A stretch of DNA of 45,237 bases. Source: Hyphomicrobiaceae bacterium. GTDB lineage: Bacteria; Pseudomonadota; Alphaproteobacteria; Rhizobiales; Ancalomicrobiaceae. Below are positions 1 to 9,273 of this stretch, in pieces. The stretch is from contig JAEULV010000115.1 in NCBI GenBank assembly GCA_016793065.1, forward strand, positions 1 to 45,237. Reading direction: 5' to 3'. The notes beneath the pieces are model-generated. The model saw nothing but the letters and a program-made list of their open reading frames with translations. It was not told the origin of the DNA and did not search any database. The stretch's first letter is position 1. The number at the start of each line of letters is the position of its first letter. Both the position numbers and the translations under genes were made by a program.

Positions 1-1101
1 ACGACGTCGATGTGGGATCGCCCGGCGGCGGCCTCGATGCTGTGGTTCGACGAACTCGCCACCGCCGCCCAGCAGACCGAATACCGCAAGCTCGCCGGGG
101 TCGACTGGCGCGATCAGATCGCCCTGTTCGAGCGCAATGCCGCGCGCTGGCACGGCGCCGGCGACGGCCGCATCCGCGCCATTCTCGGCCCCGTCGGGCC
201 GCAATGGTGCTCGGACGAACTGCTGCAGGCCGCCACCGAGATTTCGCTCGCCCGCCACTTGCCCGTCCACACCCACACGCTGGAATCCCGCATGCACGCG
301 GTCCAAGGCGAGGCGCTCTACGGCAAGACCATCGTCGAGCACCTCGCCGAGATCGGCGTGCTGCAGCCGCTCTTCACCCTCAACCATGCGATCTGGCTGA
401 CCGATCGCGATATCGAGCTGATCGCGGCGGCGGGATGCTGCATCACCCACAATCCCATGTCGAACCTGAAGCTCGGCGCCGGCATCGCCCGGGTCCGCGA
501 TCTGCTCAAGGCCGGCATCCCCGTCGGGCTCGGATCCGACGGCACCTCCACCTCCGACCGCGCCGACGCCTTCCGCTCGCTGGCGCTGGCCGCCATCCTG
601 CACCGCGTCGACGCCCACGACTACGAAACCTGGACCACCGCCGCCGACGCCTTCGCCATGGCGACCTCCGGAGCCGCCCGCACCGCCGGGCTCGAACGCG
701 ACGCCGGCATCATCGAGGCCGGCCGCTTCGCCGACATCAGCCTGATCGACAAGTCCGACTACGGCCTGATCCCGCTGAAGCGCCCGCTGTCGCAACTCGT
801 CTATGCCGTCAACAGCGATGCCGTCCGCACCGTGATCGTCGACGGCGCCGTCGTCATGGACGAACGCCGGCTGACGCGCATCGACGAGCAAGCGATCAAG
901 GCCGAAATCCGCGACGAGGCCGAACGCTACCTGCGCGACCACGTGCCGGTGATGGAGGCCCAGGCCCGTCGTTTCGAGAGCTATTGGCGTGCCGCCCACA
1001 TGCGCGTCGCCGACACCGCCATCCCCGCCGATGCCGCCCGCGTCCGCGTCGGCTGCACCTGCGGCCAGCGCCTCTCCTACCGCCCGCCGCGCCCCGCCTG
1101 A
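1..1101 (+). CDS. Amidohydrolase (TRZ/ATZ-type deaminase family), 5' end missing
   Basis: The reading frame is open from base 1, so the N-terminus lies upstream of the window; the stop is the TGA at 1099-1101. What remains is the metal-dependent amidohydrolase barrel. An H-T-H pair occurs in LPVHTHTLES, a further His in FTLNHAIW, and the Asp of GLGSDGTSTSD, which is the usual order of zinc ligands and catalytic acid in the cytosine deaminase/S-adenosylhomocysteine deaminase/TrzA branch. The C-terminal stretch has the expected small composite domain (RFADISLID, then VIVDGAVVMD). The family hydrolyses amino or chloro groups on purines, pyrimidines or triazines; the substrate cannot be read from the sequence. 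It is followed by a 150-bp gap and then a transporter operon on the same strand, so co-regulation is possible but not shown. Confidence 0.9.
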   Translation, partial: TTSMWDRPAAASMLWFDELATAAQQTEYRKLAGVDWRDQIALFERNAARWHGAGDGRIRAILGPVGPQWCSDELLQAATEISLARHLPVHTHTLESRMHAVQGEALYGKTIVEHLAEIGVLQPLFTLNHAIWLTDRDIELIAAAGCCITHNPMSNLKLGAGIARVRDLLKAGIPVGLGSDGTSTSDRADAFRSLALAAILHRVDAHDYETWTTAADAFAMATSGAARTAGLERDAGIIEAGRFADISLIDKSDYGLIPLKRPLSQLVYAVNSDAVRTVIVDGAVVMDERRLTRIDEQAIKAEIRDEAERYLRDHVPVMEAQARRFESYWRAAHMRVADTAIPADAARVRVGCTCGQRLSYRPPRPA

Positions 1102-1253
1102 CCGCGCCCCGCCTGATCGCGCCCAGCCTGACCGCCCGCCACAACATATCGGCATCGCCTCGACAGGTTTCACCCAACCGTCAAGCGCCGTTCTCTCGTC
1201 CGTCACGCGGGCATGCGTAACTCCCGGCCATCGTACCCGCTGGGAGGATGCCC

Positions 1254-2501
1254 ATGTTCAAGCTTCTCGTGTCCACGCTCGCGCTGACCCTGGCCCTGAC
1301 CGCTGGCGCCCGCGCCGCCGAGCCGGTCGGCGCCGCCGATTTCAACGTCAAGTCCGCCATCGATCTCAAGGCGCTGTCGCCGGCGAATTTCGTCGAAACC
1401 CTGCTGCCGGTGGCGCGCGGCGAGGGTGAGGTGGTCTTCTATGACTTCACCGAGAGCTTCGGACCGCTGTTCAACGAACACCTGCTGCCGCGCTTCGAAA
1501 AGAAGTACGGCCTCAAGGTCAAGCATGTGCAGGCCGGCCCGCAGGCCGTCCAGCAGCTGATCGCCGCCAAGATGGCCGGCCAGGCCTCGCCGGCCGACGT
1601 CTACTTCATCGGCAACGGCAACATCCGCACCGCCAACGAAGCCGGCATCATCGCCAACCTGCCGCTCAATTCCCTGCTGCCGTCGGCCCCGGATCTCGAC
1701 CCGCTCGCCGCCACCGTCGCCCGCGGCTACAAGCATGGCGGCATCGTCGTGCCGTTCCATCGCAACGTCACCGCCATCGGCTACGACACCCGCTACGTCA
1801 AGACCGGCAGCGAGCCCAAGACCCTTGCGGAGCTCGCCGCCTACGCCGCCGCCAATCCGAAGAAGGTCGCCTTCACCAATCCGGCTCGCGGCGGTTCCGG
1901 TCAGGGCCTGCTGGAGAGCGCCATTGTCGCCCTCGCCACCGAGCCCTGCAAGGCGCGCCTGTTCGACTTCACCGTCACCCCGGAAGAGGCCAAGGTCTGG
2001 GCCGAGGGCGAGTGCATGACCCCGGTGCTCGACTGGTTCAAGGGCATCCGCCCCCATGTCGAGATCACCAACGGCAACACCGACACCCTCACCCTGATCG
2101 CCAATGGTCAGGCCCATGTCGGCACGGTGTGGGAAGACCAGACCTATGACTTTTCCAAGCGCGGTCTCGTTCCCCCGACCGTGCGGGTTCGCCTGCTCGC
2201 CGACGGTCAGGTCGGTGATGGCGACGGCATCATGATCCCCGCCGGCACGCAGAAGCTCGCCTCGGCACTGCTTCTCACCGACTTCCTCCTCTCCGACGAG
2301 GCCCAGCTCCTCAAGCTCGAACTCAACGGTTCGCGTTCCGCCCGCACCAAGCTCGATGTCGCCAAGGCGCTGAAGCCGGAAGTGCTGGAAAAGCTGATCC
2401 CGTCCGAACAATACGCCACACTCGCCCGTCCGCGCATCGTTGCCACGATTTCCTCGGCCGCGACCGCGCGCTTCGTCGCCGCCATCCTCCAGTTGCCCTG
2501 A
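1254..2501 (+). CDS. ABC transporter periplasmic substrate-binding protein
   Basis: I place the start at the ATG at 1254 because a GGGAGG ribosome-binding site (1242-1247) lies six bases upstream; an ATG at 1248 touches that site. The product is about 415 residues. It begins with a Sec signal peptide (MFKLLVSTLALTLALTAG, predicted cleavage after ARA near residue 21), followed by a two-lobed binding protein of the family 1/iron-spermidine type, with segments such as ADVYFIGNGN and VPFHRNVTAIGYDTR. It would capture the ligand in the periplasm for the ATPase and two permeases encoded immediately downstream. The ligand is not determined. The linked phosphodiesterase genes suggest an organophosphorus compound, but related proteins also bind polyamines, iron or phosphonates. 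Confidence 0.88.
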   Translation: MFKLLVSTLALTLALTAGARAAEPVGAADFNVKSAIDLKALSPANFVETLLPVARGEGEVVFYDFTESFGPLFNEHLLPRFEKKYGLKVKHVQAGPQAVQQLIAAKMAGQASPADVYFIGNGNIRTANEAGIIANLPLNSLLPSAPDLDPLAATVARGYKHGGIVVPFHRNVTAIGYDTRYVKTGSEPKTLAELAAYAAANPKKVAFTNPARGGSGQGLLESAIVALATEPCKARLFDFTVTPEEAKVWAEGECMTPVLDWFKGIRPHVEITNGNTDTLTLIANGQAHVGTVWEDQTYDFSKRGLVPPTVRVRLLADGQVGDGDGIMIPAGTQKLASALLLTDFLLSDEAQLLKLELNGSRSARTKLDVAKALKPEVLEKLIPSEQYATLARPRIVATISSAATARFVAAILQLP

Positions 2502-2524
2502 CGGGTCGAGTTCGGGATTGCATC

Positions 2525-3595
2525 ATGACGACGGCGTATCTCGCGCTCGACGGTCTCTCGAAGCGCTTCGGGGCGACACGCGCCGTCGATAAGGTGTCCC
2601 TGTCGGCCGGGACGGGCGAGTTCATCGCCCTTCTCGGCCCCTCCGGCTGCGGCAAGACCACGATCATGCGGATGATCGCCGGCATTGTCCCGCCGGACGC
2701 CGGCGCCATCCATCTCGCCGGCCGCGACCTCGGCGGCCTGCCGCCGGAGCGACGCGGCATTGGCCTGGTTTTCCAGTCCTACGCGCTGTTTCCGCACATG
2801 AGCGTCGCCGAGAACATCGGCTTCGGCCTGCGCATGCGCCGCATTGCTGGACCGGAGCGGGACCGACGGGTGCGGGCGGCGCTGGAACTGGTCGATCTCG
2901 CCGACTACGGCGCCCGCCTGCCACGGGCGCTGTCCGGTGGCCAGCAACAGCGGGTGGCGCTCGCCCGCGCCATCGCCATCGAACCGGCGCTGTTGCTGCT
3001 GGACGAGCCGCTCTCCAACCTCGATGCCAAGCTGCGCGAACAGTTGCGCGGCGAGCTGAAGCGCCTCCAGCGCCGGCTCGGCGTGACCGCCATCCACGTG
3101 ACCCACGATCAGTCCGAGGCCCTCGCCCTCGCCGACCGCATCGTCGTCATGAATCGCGGCCGTATCGTCGAATCCGGCACGCCGGTCGATCTCTACCGCC
3201 AGCCGCGTCACCGCTTCACCGCCGAATTTCTCGGCGTGACCAATCTGCTTCCCGCGACCGCTGTCGCCGGCACGGCTCGCCTCGGCGACGGCAGCATCGT
3301 CGCCCTGCCGGGCCACGCCACCGCGACCCCGACCTCCGTCACCATCGCCATTCGGCCGGAGGATCTGGGCATCGCCGCCGCGACCGATGGCCCGGCCCGC
3401 GTCGATGACGTGGTGTTCCACGGCGGCGAGACCGAATATTTCCTCGATGCGCCGGCCCTCGTCGTCGCCCCCGGCCGCCGCCTGCGGGTGCGCGTCGCCG
3501 GCGCGTCCGTGCCACTGCCGCCGGGCACGCCGGTCAGTCTCGTCTACCCGCCGGCCGTGCACCTGATCGAAGCCGACGACGAGGCCGGCCGATGA
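2525..3595 (+). CDS. ABC transporter ATP-binding protein
   Basis: This 356-residue protein is the energising subunit of the importer, on the cytoplasmic face. Walker A GPSGCGKT lies near residues 38-45, the Q-loop in LVFQSYALFPH, the signature LSGGQQQR, Walker B LLLLDEP followed by [11 protein letters not shown], and the switch His in VTHDQSEALAL. The last 120 residues form a TOBE-like regulatory domain with the typical IAIRPEDLGI strand. Length and architecture are those of the PotA/FbpC/UgpC type. It starts 23 bp after the binding-protein gene and its stop overlaps the start of the first permease by 4 bp (ATGA), so translation is probably coupled. Substrate specificity is set by the binding protein, not by this subunit. 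Confidence 0.92.
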   Translation: MTTAYLALDGLSKRFGATRAVDKVSLSAGTGEFIALLGPSGCGKTTIMRMIAGIVPPDAGAIHLAGRDLGGLPPERRGIGLVFQSYALFPHMSVAENIGFGLRMRRIAGPERDRRVRAALELVDLADYGARLPRALSGGQQQRVALARAIAIEPALLLLDEPLSNLDAKLREQLRGELKRLQRRLGVTAIHVTHDQSEALALADRIVVMNRGRIVESGTPVDLYRQPRHRFTAEFLGVTNLLPATAVAGTARLGDGSIVALPGHATATPTSVTIAIRPEDLGIAAATDGPARVDDVVFHGGETEYFLDAPALVVAPGRRLRVRVAGASVPLPPGTPVSLVYPPAVHLIEADDEAGR

Positions 3596-4443
3596 ACCGT
3601 CACCCTGCGGGAACCATTGCCGGATTGCTGCTGGTCGCGCCCGGCGTGCTCTATCTCGTCGCCCTGTTCGGCCTGCCGCTGGCGATGGCGGTGGCCGCCA
3701 GCTTCGGCATCGGCGCCATCGGCACCCGTTCCGCCTTCACCCTGAACCACTGGCAGGCCCTGCTCAGCGAGCGGCTCTATCGCGACGCCGTTGCCATGTC
3801 GCTCTATCTGGCGCTGCTGCCGACAGCCCTCGCCCTCGCCGTCAGCGTGCCGCTGGCGGTGGCGCTGCGGGCCGGCTTTGCCGGACGGCGCCTGTTCTCG
3901 ACCCTCTACAAGCTGCCGCTGGTCGTCCCCTCCATCGTCGCCGCCTTCGTGGTGATGACGCTGTTCGATCGCGGTGGTGTGATCAGCCGGGTTCTGACGC
4001 CCGTGGGCCTCTCCCTGCCGCAATTGGTGCGCGACCCCTGGGCAATCGGCGCGATCCTCGCGATGACATGGAAGAACGTGCCGTTCATGACGCTCATCAT
4101 CGCCGACGGTTTCGCCTCGGTATCGGACGACTTGCGCCATGCCGCGCGTACACTCGGCGCCGGCCCCTTCGCCGCCTTCATTCGCGTCGATCTGCCGCTT
4201 GCCCTGCCGGCGATCAGCGCCGCGACGATCCTCGTTTTCGTGACCTCGATCGCCGCCTTCGCCATTCCCAGCCTGCTCGGACCGATCCACCCGCAGCCGC
4301 TTTCGACCCTGATGGTCGAAAACGCCTTCGAGGAAAACCGCTGGGGCCTGGTCTCCGCCATGGGAACGCTGCTGACCGCCATCGCCTGCGCGGCGCTCCT
4401 CGCCTATGACCGGCTAACCCGTCGGCGCGAGGCGAGCACATGA
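3592..4443 (+). CDS. ABC transporter permease subunit 1
   Basis: A 283-residue inner-membrane protein with about six hydrophobic helices, the first being AGLLLVAPGVLYLVALFGLP. The cytoplasmic EAA loop, which docks on the ATPase, is visible as HAARTLGAGPFAAFIRVDLP around residues 183-203. This is a BPD_transp_1-type permease of the CysT/PotB class. It overlaps the ATPase gene by 4 bp and the second permease gene by 4 bp, so all three are translated as a block. The two different permeases would form a heterodimeric pore. Confidence 0.9.
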   Translation: MNRHPAGTIAGLLLVAPGVLYLVALFGLPLAMAVAASFGIGAIGTRSAFTLNHWQALLSERLYRDAVAMSLYLALLPTALALAVSVPLAVALRAGFAGRRLFSTLYKLPLVVPSIVAAFVVMTLFDRGGVISRVLTPVGLSLPQLVRDPWAIGAILAMTWKNVPFMTLIIADGFASVSDDLRHAARTLGAGPFAAFIRVDLPLALPAISAATILVFVTSIAAFAIPSLLGPIHPQPLSTLMVENAFEENRWGLVSAMGTLLTAIACAALLAYDRLTRRREAST

Positions 4444-5270
4444 GCGCCCATCCGACCCGGCCACTGCTGGCCTTCGGCCTCTATGCCGGTCTGTTCGCCG
4501 CGCTCGCCATGCCGCTGGCGGTGGCGTTCCTCTGGTCGCTCGTCGTTCCCAAGGCCGGCTGGTTCGCCCCCGATATCGTCCCGCCCTCGCTGTCGCTCGA
4601 CACCTGGTCGACCATGCTCGCCGGGCGCGGCCTCATCCGCGGCATTGGCGTCAGCCTGGTCATCTCCGTATTGGTGACGCTGCTCACCACCCTGCTTGCC
4701 CTGCCGACCGCCTATGCTCTCGCCAAGCTGCCGGTCCCCGGCAAGCGCGCCATCGAATTGTTCGTGCTGGCGCCGCTGATCGTGCCGGGGCTGATCGTCG
4801 GCGTCGGCCTTGGCCTCGTGTTCATCCGCCTCGGGCTGGCCTATTCCATCATTGGCGTCGTCCTCGTACAGACCATCGGCACGCTGCCCTTCATGATCCG
4901 CGTGCTCGCCGCCGCCATCGAGGCAATCCCCGACGATCTCGTCCATGCCGCCCGCAGCCTCGGCGCTGGCCCGCTCGACGTCGCCCGCCGGCTGATCGTG
5001 CCGCTGGCCTGGCCCGGCTTCGTCGCCGGCGGTCTTCTGTCCTTCGTTTCAAGCTTCGAGGAGTTCGAGAAAACCTTCATTGTCGGCGCCCCCCACATCC
5101 AGACGCTGACGACCATGCTCTGGACCTATCTGGGGGGCCGCCTGATCATCTTCCCCAACGCCGCCGTCGTCACCTTCGTCCTGATCGTTCCGGCGATCCT
5201 GGTGTTCTTCCTCGCCCAGGCGGCCTTGCGCGACGAACGCGCCCTCGCCGCCGGCATGGGTAAACTGTGA
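4440..5270 (+). CDS. ABC transporter permease subunit 2
   Basis: A 276-residue membrane protein, partner of the preceding permease. It has about six membrane-spanning segments, for example GLYAGLFAALAMPLAVAFLW at the N-terminus and VTFVLIVPAILVFFLA near the C-terminus. The EAA loop reads HAARSLGAGPLDVARRLIVP at about residues 169-188. The class is PotC/CysW-like. Start and stop overlap both neighbours by 4 bp (ATGA upstream, GTGA downstream). Confidence 0.9.
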   Translation: MSAHPTRPLLAFGLYAGLFAALAMPLAVAFLWSLVVPKAGWFAPDIVPPSLSLDTWSTMLAGRGLIRGIGVSLVISVLVTLLTTLLALPTAYALAKLPVPGKRAIELFVLAPLIVPGLIVGVGLGLVFIRLGLAYSIIGVVLVQTIGTLPFMIRVLAAAIEAIPDDLVHAARSLGAGPLDVARRLIVPLAWPGFVAGGLLSFVSSFEEFEKTFIVGAPHIQTLTTMLWTYLGGRLIIFPNAAVVTFVLIVPAILVFFLAQAALRDERALAAGMGKL

Positions 5271-6082
5271 AAGGCCTCGCCATGGTCGAATGGCTTCGTT
5301 CCCGCTCCGGTCGAACCCATGTCTGCGGCCATCGCGGCCATTCCGTCGGCGCGCCGGAAAACACCCTCGCCGCGCTGGCAGCAACCCGCGCCTGTGGCGG
5401 CACCACCGCCGAGATCGACACCGTGCTGACCGCCGACGGCGAGATCATCCTCCTGCATGACATCAGCCTCGACCGCACCACCAATGGCCACGGCGCCGCT
5501 GACGCGCTGCCGCTCGCCGCGATCGCCGGTCTTGACGCCGGCGGCTGGTTCGCGCCGCAATTCGCCGGCGAGCCGGTCCCGACCCTGGCCGCGGCCATCG
5601 ACTTCGCTAACCGCCAGGATCTCGGCCTCGTCGTCGAGATCAAGCAGGAACGCCGCCTGCCGCTCTATTTCGACGCCCTCGCCAGGGTGCTGGCGCAAAC
5701 CGGCGGGCTTGACCGGATCATATTGATTTCCTTCGATCATACCGACCTGAAGGCCGCCAAGGCCCTGCTGCCGGGCCTGCGCACCGAAGGCATCACCCAC
5801 GCCCGCCATGCCGACCCGGTCGGCGTCGCCCGCGCCGCCGATCTTGACGCGCTGGCGATCGAGTGGCCGCGCTTTGATGCCGCCGATGCCCGCGCCCTGC
5901 ATGCCGCCGGCATCGCCATCCGCTGCCACCTGCCGCGCCCGGCCTGGTTCGCCACCCAACTTGCCCTCGGCCGCGATCACCGCCCCCGCGTCGTCGAAGC
6001 GCTCGCCGATGGCCTGATCGACAGCCTGTCCGGCGACGACGTCGCCTATCTGCGCGCGCTCGTCGACGAGGCCGGCGCCTGA
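5267..6082 (+). CDS. Glycerophosphodiester phosphodiesterase
   Basis: GDPD enzymes hydrolyse glycerophosphodiesters such as glycerophosphocholine to glycerol-3-phosphate and an alcohol. The diagnostic motif HRGHSVGAPENTLAAL starts at residue 22 (catalytic His22; Glu31 as metal ligand). It is followed by AEIDTVLTADGEIILLHD, with the second catalytic His, and DRTTNG; later LVVEIKQER supplies another metal ligand. At 271 residues it is close to the short cytoplasmic UgpQ class, and there is no signal peptide, so it should act on imported substrate. The start is a GTG overlapping the preceding stop (GTGA); an ATG at 5282 is an alternative. Its place in the transporter operon, with ugp genes downstream, implies glycerophosphodiester catabolism. 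Some bacterial GDPD-family enzymes act on other phosphodiesters. Confidence 0.92.
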   Translation: MKGLAMVEWLRSRSGRTHVCGHRGHSVGAPENTLAALAATRACGGTTAEIDTVLTADGEIILLHDISLDRTTNGHGAADALPLAAIAGLDAGGWFAPQFAGEPVPTLAAAIDFANRQDLGLVVEIKQERRLPLYFDALARVLAQTGGLDRIILISFDHTDLKAAKALLPGLRTEGITHARHADPVGVARAADLDALAIEWPRFDAADARALHAAGIAIRCHLPRPAWFATQLALGRDHRPRVVEALADGLIDSLSGDDVAYLRALVDEAGA

Positions 6083-6108
6083 TCCTTCCCCATTCACCGG
6101 AGCCTGCC

Positions 6109-7155
6109 ATGCGCGATATCATCACCGCCTGCGTCCCCGCCCTGACGCTGCCTCCGGCCGAGGATCGCGCTGCCGCCGATCTCGGCCCGTCCACCCGCAC
6201 CGAGCATGACCATTGGGTCGGCCGCTGGCCGGCGCTATCGACGCTGGAACACGTTGACCCGCCGCTCGACGCGGCCGTCGCAGAGCCGGCCGGGACCATC
6301 CGCGTCGTCGCCTGGAATCTCGAACGCTGCAAGCATGTCGAGGCCTCGGCCGAGGTCCTGCGCGCGGCCGCCGCCGACATCGTGCTGGCGACTGAAATGG
6401 ACCATGGCTGTGCCCGCTCCGGCCAGCGCCATACCACCGCCGATCTCGCCGCCGAGCTTGGCTTCGGCTACGTCTTCGGCGTCGAATTCGTCGAGCTCGC
6501 CCTAGGCGATGCCCGTGAAACCGCCGCCCATGCCGGCACCCCCAACCGCCACGGCCTGCATGGCAACGCGGTGCTGTCGCGCTGGCCGATCACGGCCGCC
6601 GCCCTGATCCCGCTCGACGACGGCGCCGCCTGGTATGAAAACGACCTCAAGCAGGGTCAGCGCCGCATCGGCGGCCGCAACGGCATCGCCGCCCTGATCG
6701 CCACCCCCGGCGGCCCGGTCGCCGTCGCCGCCGTGCATTTCGAGAGCGAATCCACCCCGCGAAGCCGCGCGGTCGAAGCCGCCCGCCTGCTGCGGGGTTT
6801 CGACTCTTTCGCCGCCGGCGCGCCGGCCATCATCGGCGGTGATTTCAACGTCGCCGCCCTGAGCCGCGCCGGCCTCGATGCCGCCGCCATGCTTGCCGTC
6901 CCCGAGGAGATCGAGCCGACCTTTGCCGCATTCGCCGATCACGGTTTCGACTGGCGCGACGCCAACCTGCCTGGCGTCACCACCCGCAAGCATCCGCACG
7001 ACGATCCCGCCAAGCCCGACATCAAGATCGACTGGCTGTTCGTTCGGAGACTGGTCGCCAGTGCCCCGTGGATCGGCGCCGCCCTCGGCCCGGACGGCAC
7101 GGTTCTCTCCGATCACGAACCGATCGGCGTCGACATTCGCCCCGTCGCGGCCTGA
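6109..7155 (+). CDS. Endonuclease/exonuclease/phosphatase family protein
   Basis: A 348-residue member of the EEP (DNase I-like) fold. All core motifs are present in order: WNLE near residue 69, the metal-binding Glu in LATEMD near 96, HGNAVLSRWP, VHFES, GGDFN near 243, the Asp of KIDWLF, and the catalytic SDHEPI near 334. There is no signal peptide, so it is probably cytoplasmic. The family hydrolyses phosphodiester or phosphomonoester bonds in nucleic acids, inositol phosphates or lipids. Being 26 bp after the GDPD gene and in the same transporter operon, a small organophosphate substrate is more likely here than DNA; that is inference. A good ribosome-binding region (CACCGGAG) precedes the ATG. 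Confidence 0.85.
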   Translation: MRDIITACVPALTLPPAEDRAAADLGPSTRTEHDHWVGRWPALSTLEHVDPPLDAAVAEPAGTIRVVAWNLERCKHVEASAEVLRAAAADIVLATEMDHGCARSGQRHTTADLAAELGFGYVFGVEFVELALGDARETAAHAGTPNRHGLHGNAVLSRWPITAAALIPLDDGAAWYENDLKQGQRRIGGRNGIAALIATPGGPVAVAAVHFESESTPRSRAVEAARLLRGFDSFAAGAPAIIGGDFNVAALSRAGLDAAAMLAVPEEIEPTFAAFADHGFDWRDANLPGVTTRKHPHDDPAKPDIKIDWLFVRRLVASAPWIGAALGPDGTVLSDHEPIGVDIRPVAA

Positions 7156-7188
7156 GCCGGCCGGCGCACTCCCGGCGACCTCGCGGGC

Positions 7189-7203
7189 AGCGGCGAAGCC
7201 GCT
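7189..7203. terminator. Short GC hairpin between convergent genes
   Basis: AGCGGC-GAA-GCCGCT forms a 6-bp perfect stem with a three-base loop. It lies between the stop of the EEP gene and the stop of the convergent small secreted-protein gene. No T-run follows on either strand, so it is at best a weak or factor-assisted terminator. Confidence 0.3.
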
Positions 7204-7206
7204 CGC

Positions 7207-7590
7207 TCACATGCCGGGGGCGATCAGTTCGAATACATTGCCGCCCGTGGTGACGAAGCGATGCGGCGCGACCTGGCGGATGCGATAGCATTTCTCGTCG
7301 CCACTGCGCGCCGCGTTCCAGCGCGTGCAAAGCGCCGCGCCATCAAGGCGCCAGCGGCCGATATCGGCGCCGCTCGGGTTCTCCATGGTGATCGCGGCGC
7401 TGCCGTCTGCCGCCAGTTCCAGCCCGCCATGCAGGAACCCACCATCTGCCCACCACAGGATCGACTGGTCGACAAGCCGATCGCGGATGGCAGCGGCGTC
7501 GAGCTCAACCGCGACGACCGGCCCGGCGAGCCCGAGAAACAAACCGAGCGCGGTAAGCCCCCGCGCACCCAAATCGAACCACGAGGCCAT
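7207..7590 (-). CDS. Small secreted protein of unknown function
   Basis: A 127-residue protein on the minus strand, convergent with the phosphodiesterase operon. The N-terminus has a hydrophobic signal (GLTALGLFLGLAGPVVA, predicted cleavage after residue 27), so the mature part is about 100 residues and periplasmic or secreted. It contains IRDRLVDQSILWWADGG, then a pattern of short strands with repeated small residues (GSAAITMENPSGADIGRWRL) and two cysteines (CTRW and KCYR) that could form a disulfide. I do not recognise a family. Composition and codon use fit a real gene: the frame is clean and carries a signal peptide, unlike the shadow frames nearby. The 233 bp upstream separate it from divergent ugpB. 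Confidence 0.7.
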   Translation of the reverse strand: MASWFDLGARGLTALGLFLGLAGPVVAVELDAAAIRDRLVDQSILWWADGGFLHGGLELAADGSAAITMENPSGADIGRWRLDGAALCTRWNAARSGDEKCYRIRQVAPHRFVTTGGNVFELIAPGM

Positions 7591-7823
7591 CGGCGCACTC
7601 CGGCCTGATACACATCAGCATGACAGGATGATGACGATTGCACCGATTTGTCCAGTGAATTTTGTCGCGGTTACTGCGCCGCCCGCCACCCCGGATCGCG
7701 GTTTCATGGACCTGTCGCATGGCCGTGCACGCGGCGTTACATCCCTCGACTAAACGGCTTGTCGAGGCAGCGGCCACAAGGCTGCGGTCGGCCCGACGTC
7801 AACCCTCGATACAGGTGGTTTTC

Positions 7824-9161
7824 ATGATCCGTAAACTCGGCCTGGCGGCTCTTACGACCGCCCTTTCGCTCACCGCTGGCGCCGCGCTGGCCCAGGAGCG
7901 CGTCAAGTTCGAAATGTGGTACGGACTGACCGGCAAGCTCGGCGAAGTCACCGCCGAACATTGCGCTCGCTTCAACCAGAGCCAGACCAAGTACGAAATC
8001 ACTTGCGTCGGCCAGGGCGGCTACGACAAGGCCGAGCAGAACACCATCGCCGCCTACCGCTCCAAACAGCACCCGACCGTCGTCCAGATCTACGACGCCG
8101 GCACCGTCAATTTCATGCTTTCGGGCGCTGTCTATCCGGCCAACCAGCTGGTCAAGGACTTCAACCTGAATGTCAATTGGAACGACTATTTCTCCGGCAT
8201 CAAGAACTACTACGCCACCTCCAAGGGCGAAATGTGGTCCTTCCCCTACAATTCCTCCACCGCGCTCCTCTACTGGAACAAGGATGCCTTCGCCAAGGCC
8301 GGCCTGACCGAGGCGCCGAAGACCATCGAGGACTGGGATGCCGCCCTCGGCAAGCTCAAGGCCGCCGGCGTCGAATGCGGTTTTGCCTTCGACTTCGACA
8401 CCTGGATGCCGCTGGAGCAGTTCTCCGCCATCCACAACCTGCCGCTCGCCAGCAAGAACAACGGCTATTCCGGCCTCGACGCCGAGATGGTGTTCAACAA
8501 GACCAAGTTCGCCGACTACATGAAGTTGTGGAAGTCCTGGCTCGACAAGGGCTATTCGCGCATCCAGACCGCCCAGGTCGGCAAGACCATCATCCAGGCC
8601 TTCACCGACGGCTCCTGCGCCACCATTCTGACCTCGGTCGCCAACCATGGCGTTGTCGGCGGGCTGGTCAAGGACGGCTTCAACTGGGACGTCGCCATGC
8701 TGCCGGTCTATGCCGGCACCGAGCGCAAGAACTCGCTCGTCGGCGGTGCCTCGATGTGGATCATGTCCGGCAAGTCCAAGGCCGAATACGAAGCCGCCGC
8801 CGCCTTCCTGCAGTTCCTCGCCCTGCCGAGCGAGCAGGAATGGTACGTCAACGCCACCGGCTACATCCCGGTGACCAAGACCGCCTTCGAGAAGCTCAAG
8901 GCCGACGGCTTCTATGCCAAGCCGGGCATCAAGGGTCGTGAAGTGTCGATGCAGTCGCTGACCTATTCGGAGCCGAACGAGATCACCCGCGGCATTCGCC
9001 TCGGCAACTTCACCCAGATCCGCGCCGAGATCCGCTCGGAACTGGAAGCCGCCTTCACCGGCAAGAAGGACATGCAGGCCGCGCTCGACGAGGCGGTTGC
9101 CCGCAGCAACCAGATCCTGCGTCGCTTCGAGCAGACCTTCAAGGGCCGCGACCTTCCCTGA
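7824..9161 (+). CDS. ugpB: sn-Glycerol-3-phosphate ABC transporter substrate-binding protein
   Basis: The start is set at the ATG at 7824 because a signal peptide begins there (MIRKLGLAALTTALSLTAG, cleavage after ALA at residue 23); upstream in-frame codons do not look coding. The mature protein starts QERVKFEMWYGLTGKLGE. The WYG-L-G pattern followed by FNQSQTKYEITCVGQGGYD, and later NNGYSGLDAEMVFN and GGASMWIMSGKS, match UgpB. Length (445 residues) is normal for UgpB (about 440). It binds glycerol-3-phosphate or glycerophosphodiesters in the periplasm. The order ugpB-A-E-C is the same as in E. coli. Phosphate-starvation control (PhoB) is known for ugp in related bacteria, but I could not see a convincing Pho box upstream. 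Confidence 0.92.
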   Translation: MIRKLGLAALTTALSLTAGAALAQERVKFEMWYGLTGKLGEVTAEHCARFNQSQTKYEITCVGQGGYDKAEQNTIAAYRSKQHPTVVQIYDAGTVNFMLSGAVYPANQLVKDFNLNVNWNDYFSGIKNYYATSKGEMWSFPYNSSTALLYWNKDAFAKAGLTEAPKTIEDWDAALGKLKAAGVECGFAFDFDTWMPLEQFSAIHNLPLASKNNGYSGLDAEMVFNKTKFADYMKLWKSWLDKGYSRIQTAQVGKTIIQAFTDGSCATILTSVANHGVVGGLVKDGFNWDVAMLPVYAGTERKNSLVGGASMWIMSGKSKAEYEAAAAFLQFLALPSEQEWYVNATGYIPVTKTAFEKLKADGFYAKPGIKGREVSMQSLTYSEPNEITRGIRLGNFTQIRAEIRSELEAAFTGKKDMQAALDEAVARSNQILRRFEQTFKGRDLP

Positions 9162-9273
9162 TCCCGCCATTGCCATCCGCGTCGCGCCCGCTCGGCGCGG
9201 CGCGGATGCCGGTCCGCCACTGGTCGGACCGGTGCGCAGACACCTTGGTTCAAGAATGGGGCTGGCGGATTCG

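Noticed and set aside
7690..7760. Possible Pho box upstream of ugpB (CCTGTCGCATGG...)
   Set aside because: Only one half-site partly resembles CTGTCAT and the 11-bp periodicity is absent, so I do not call a PhoB site.
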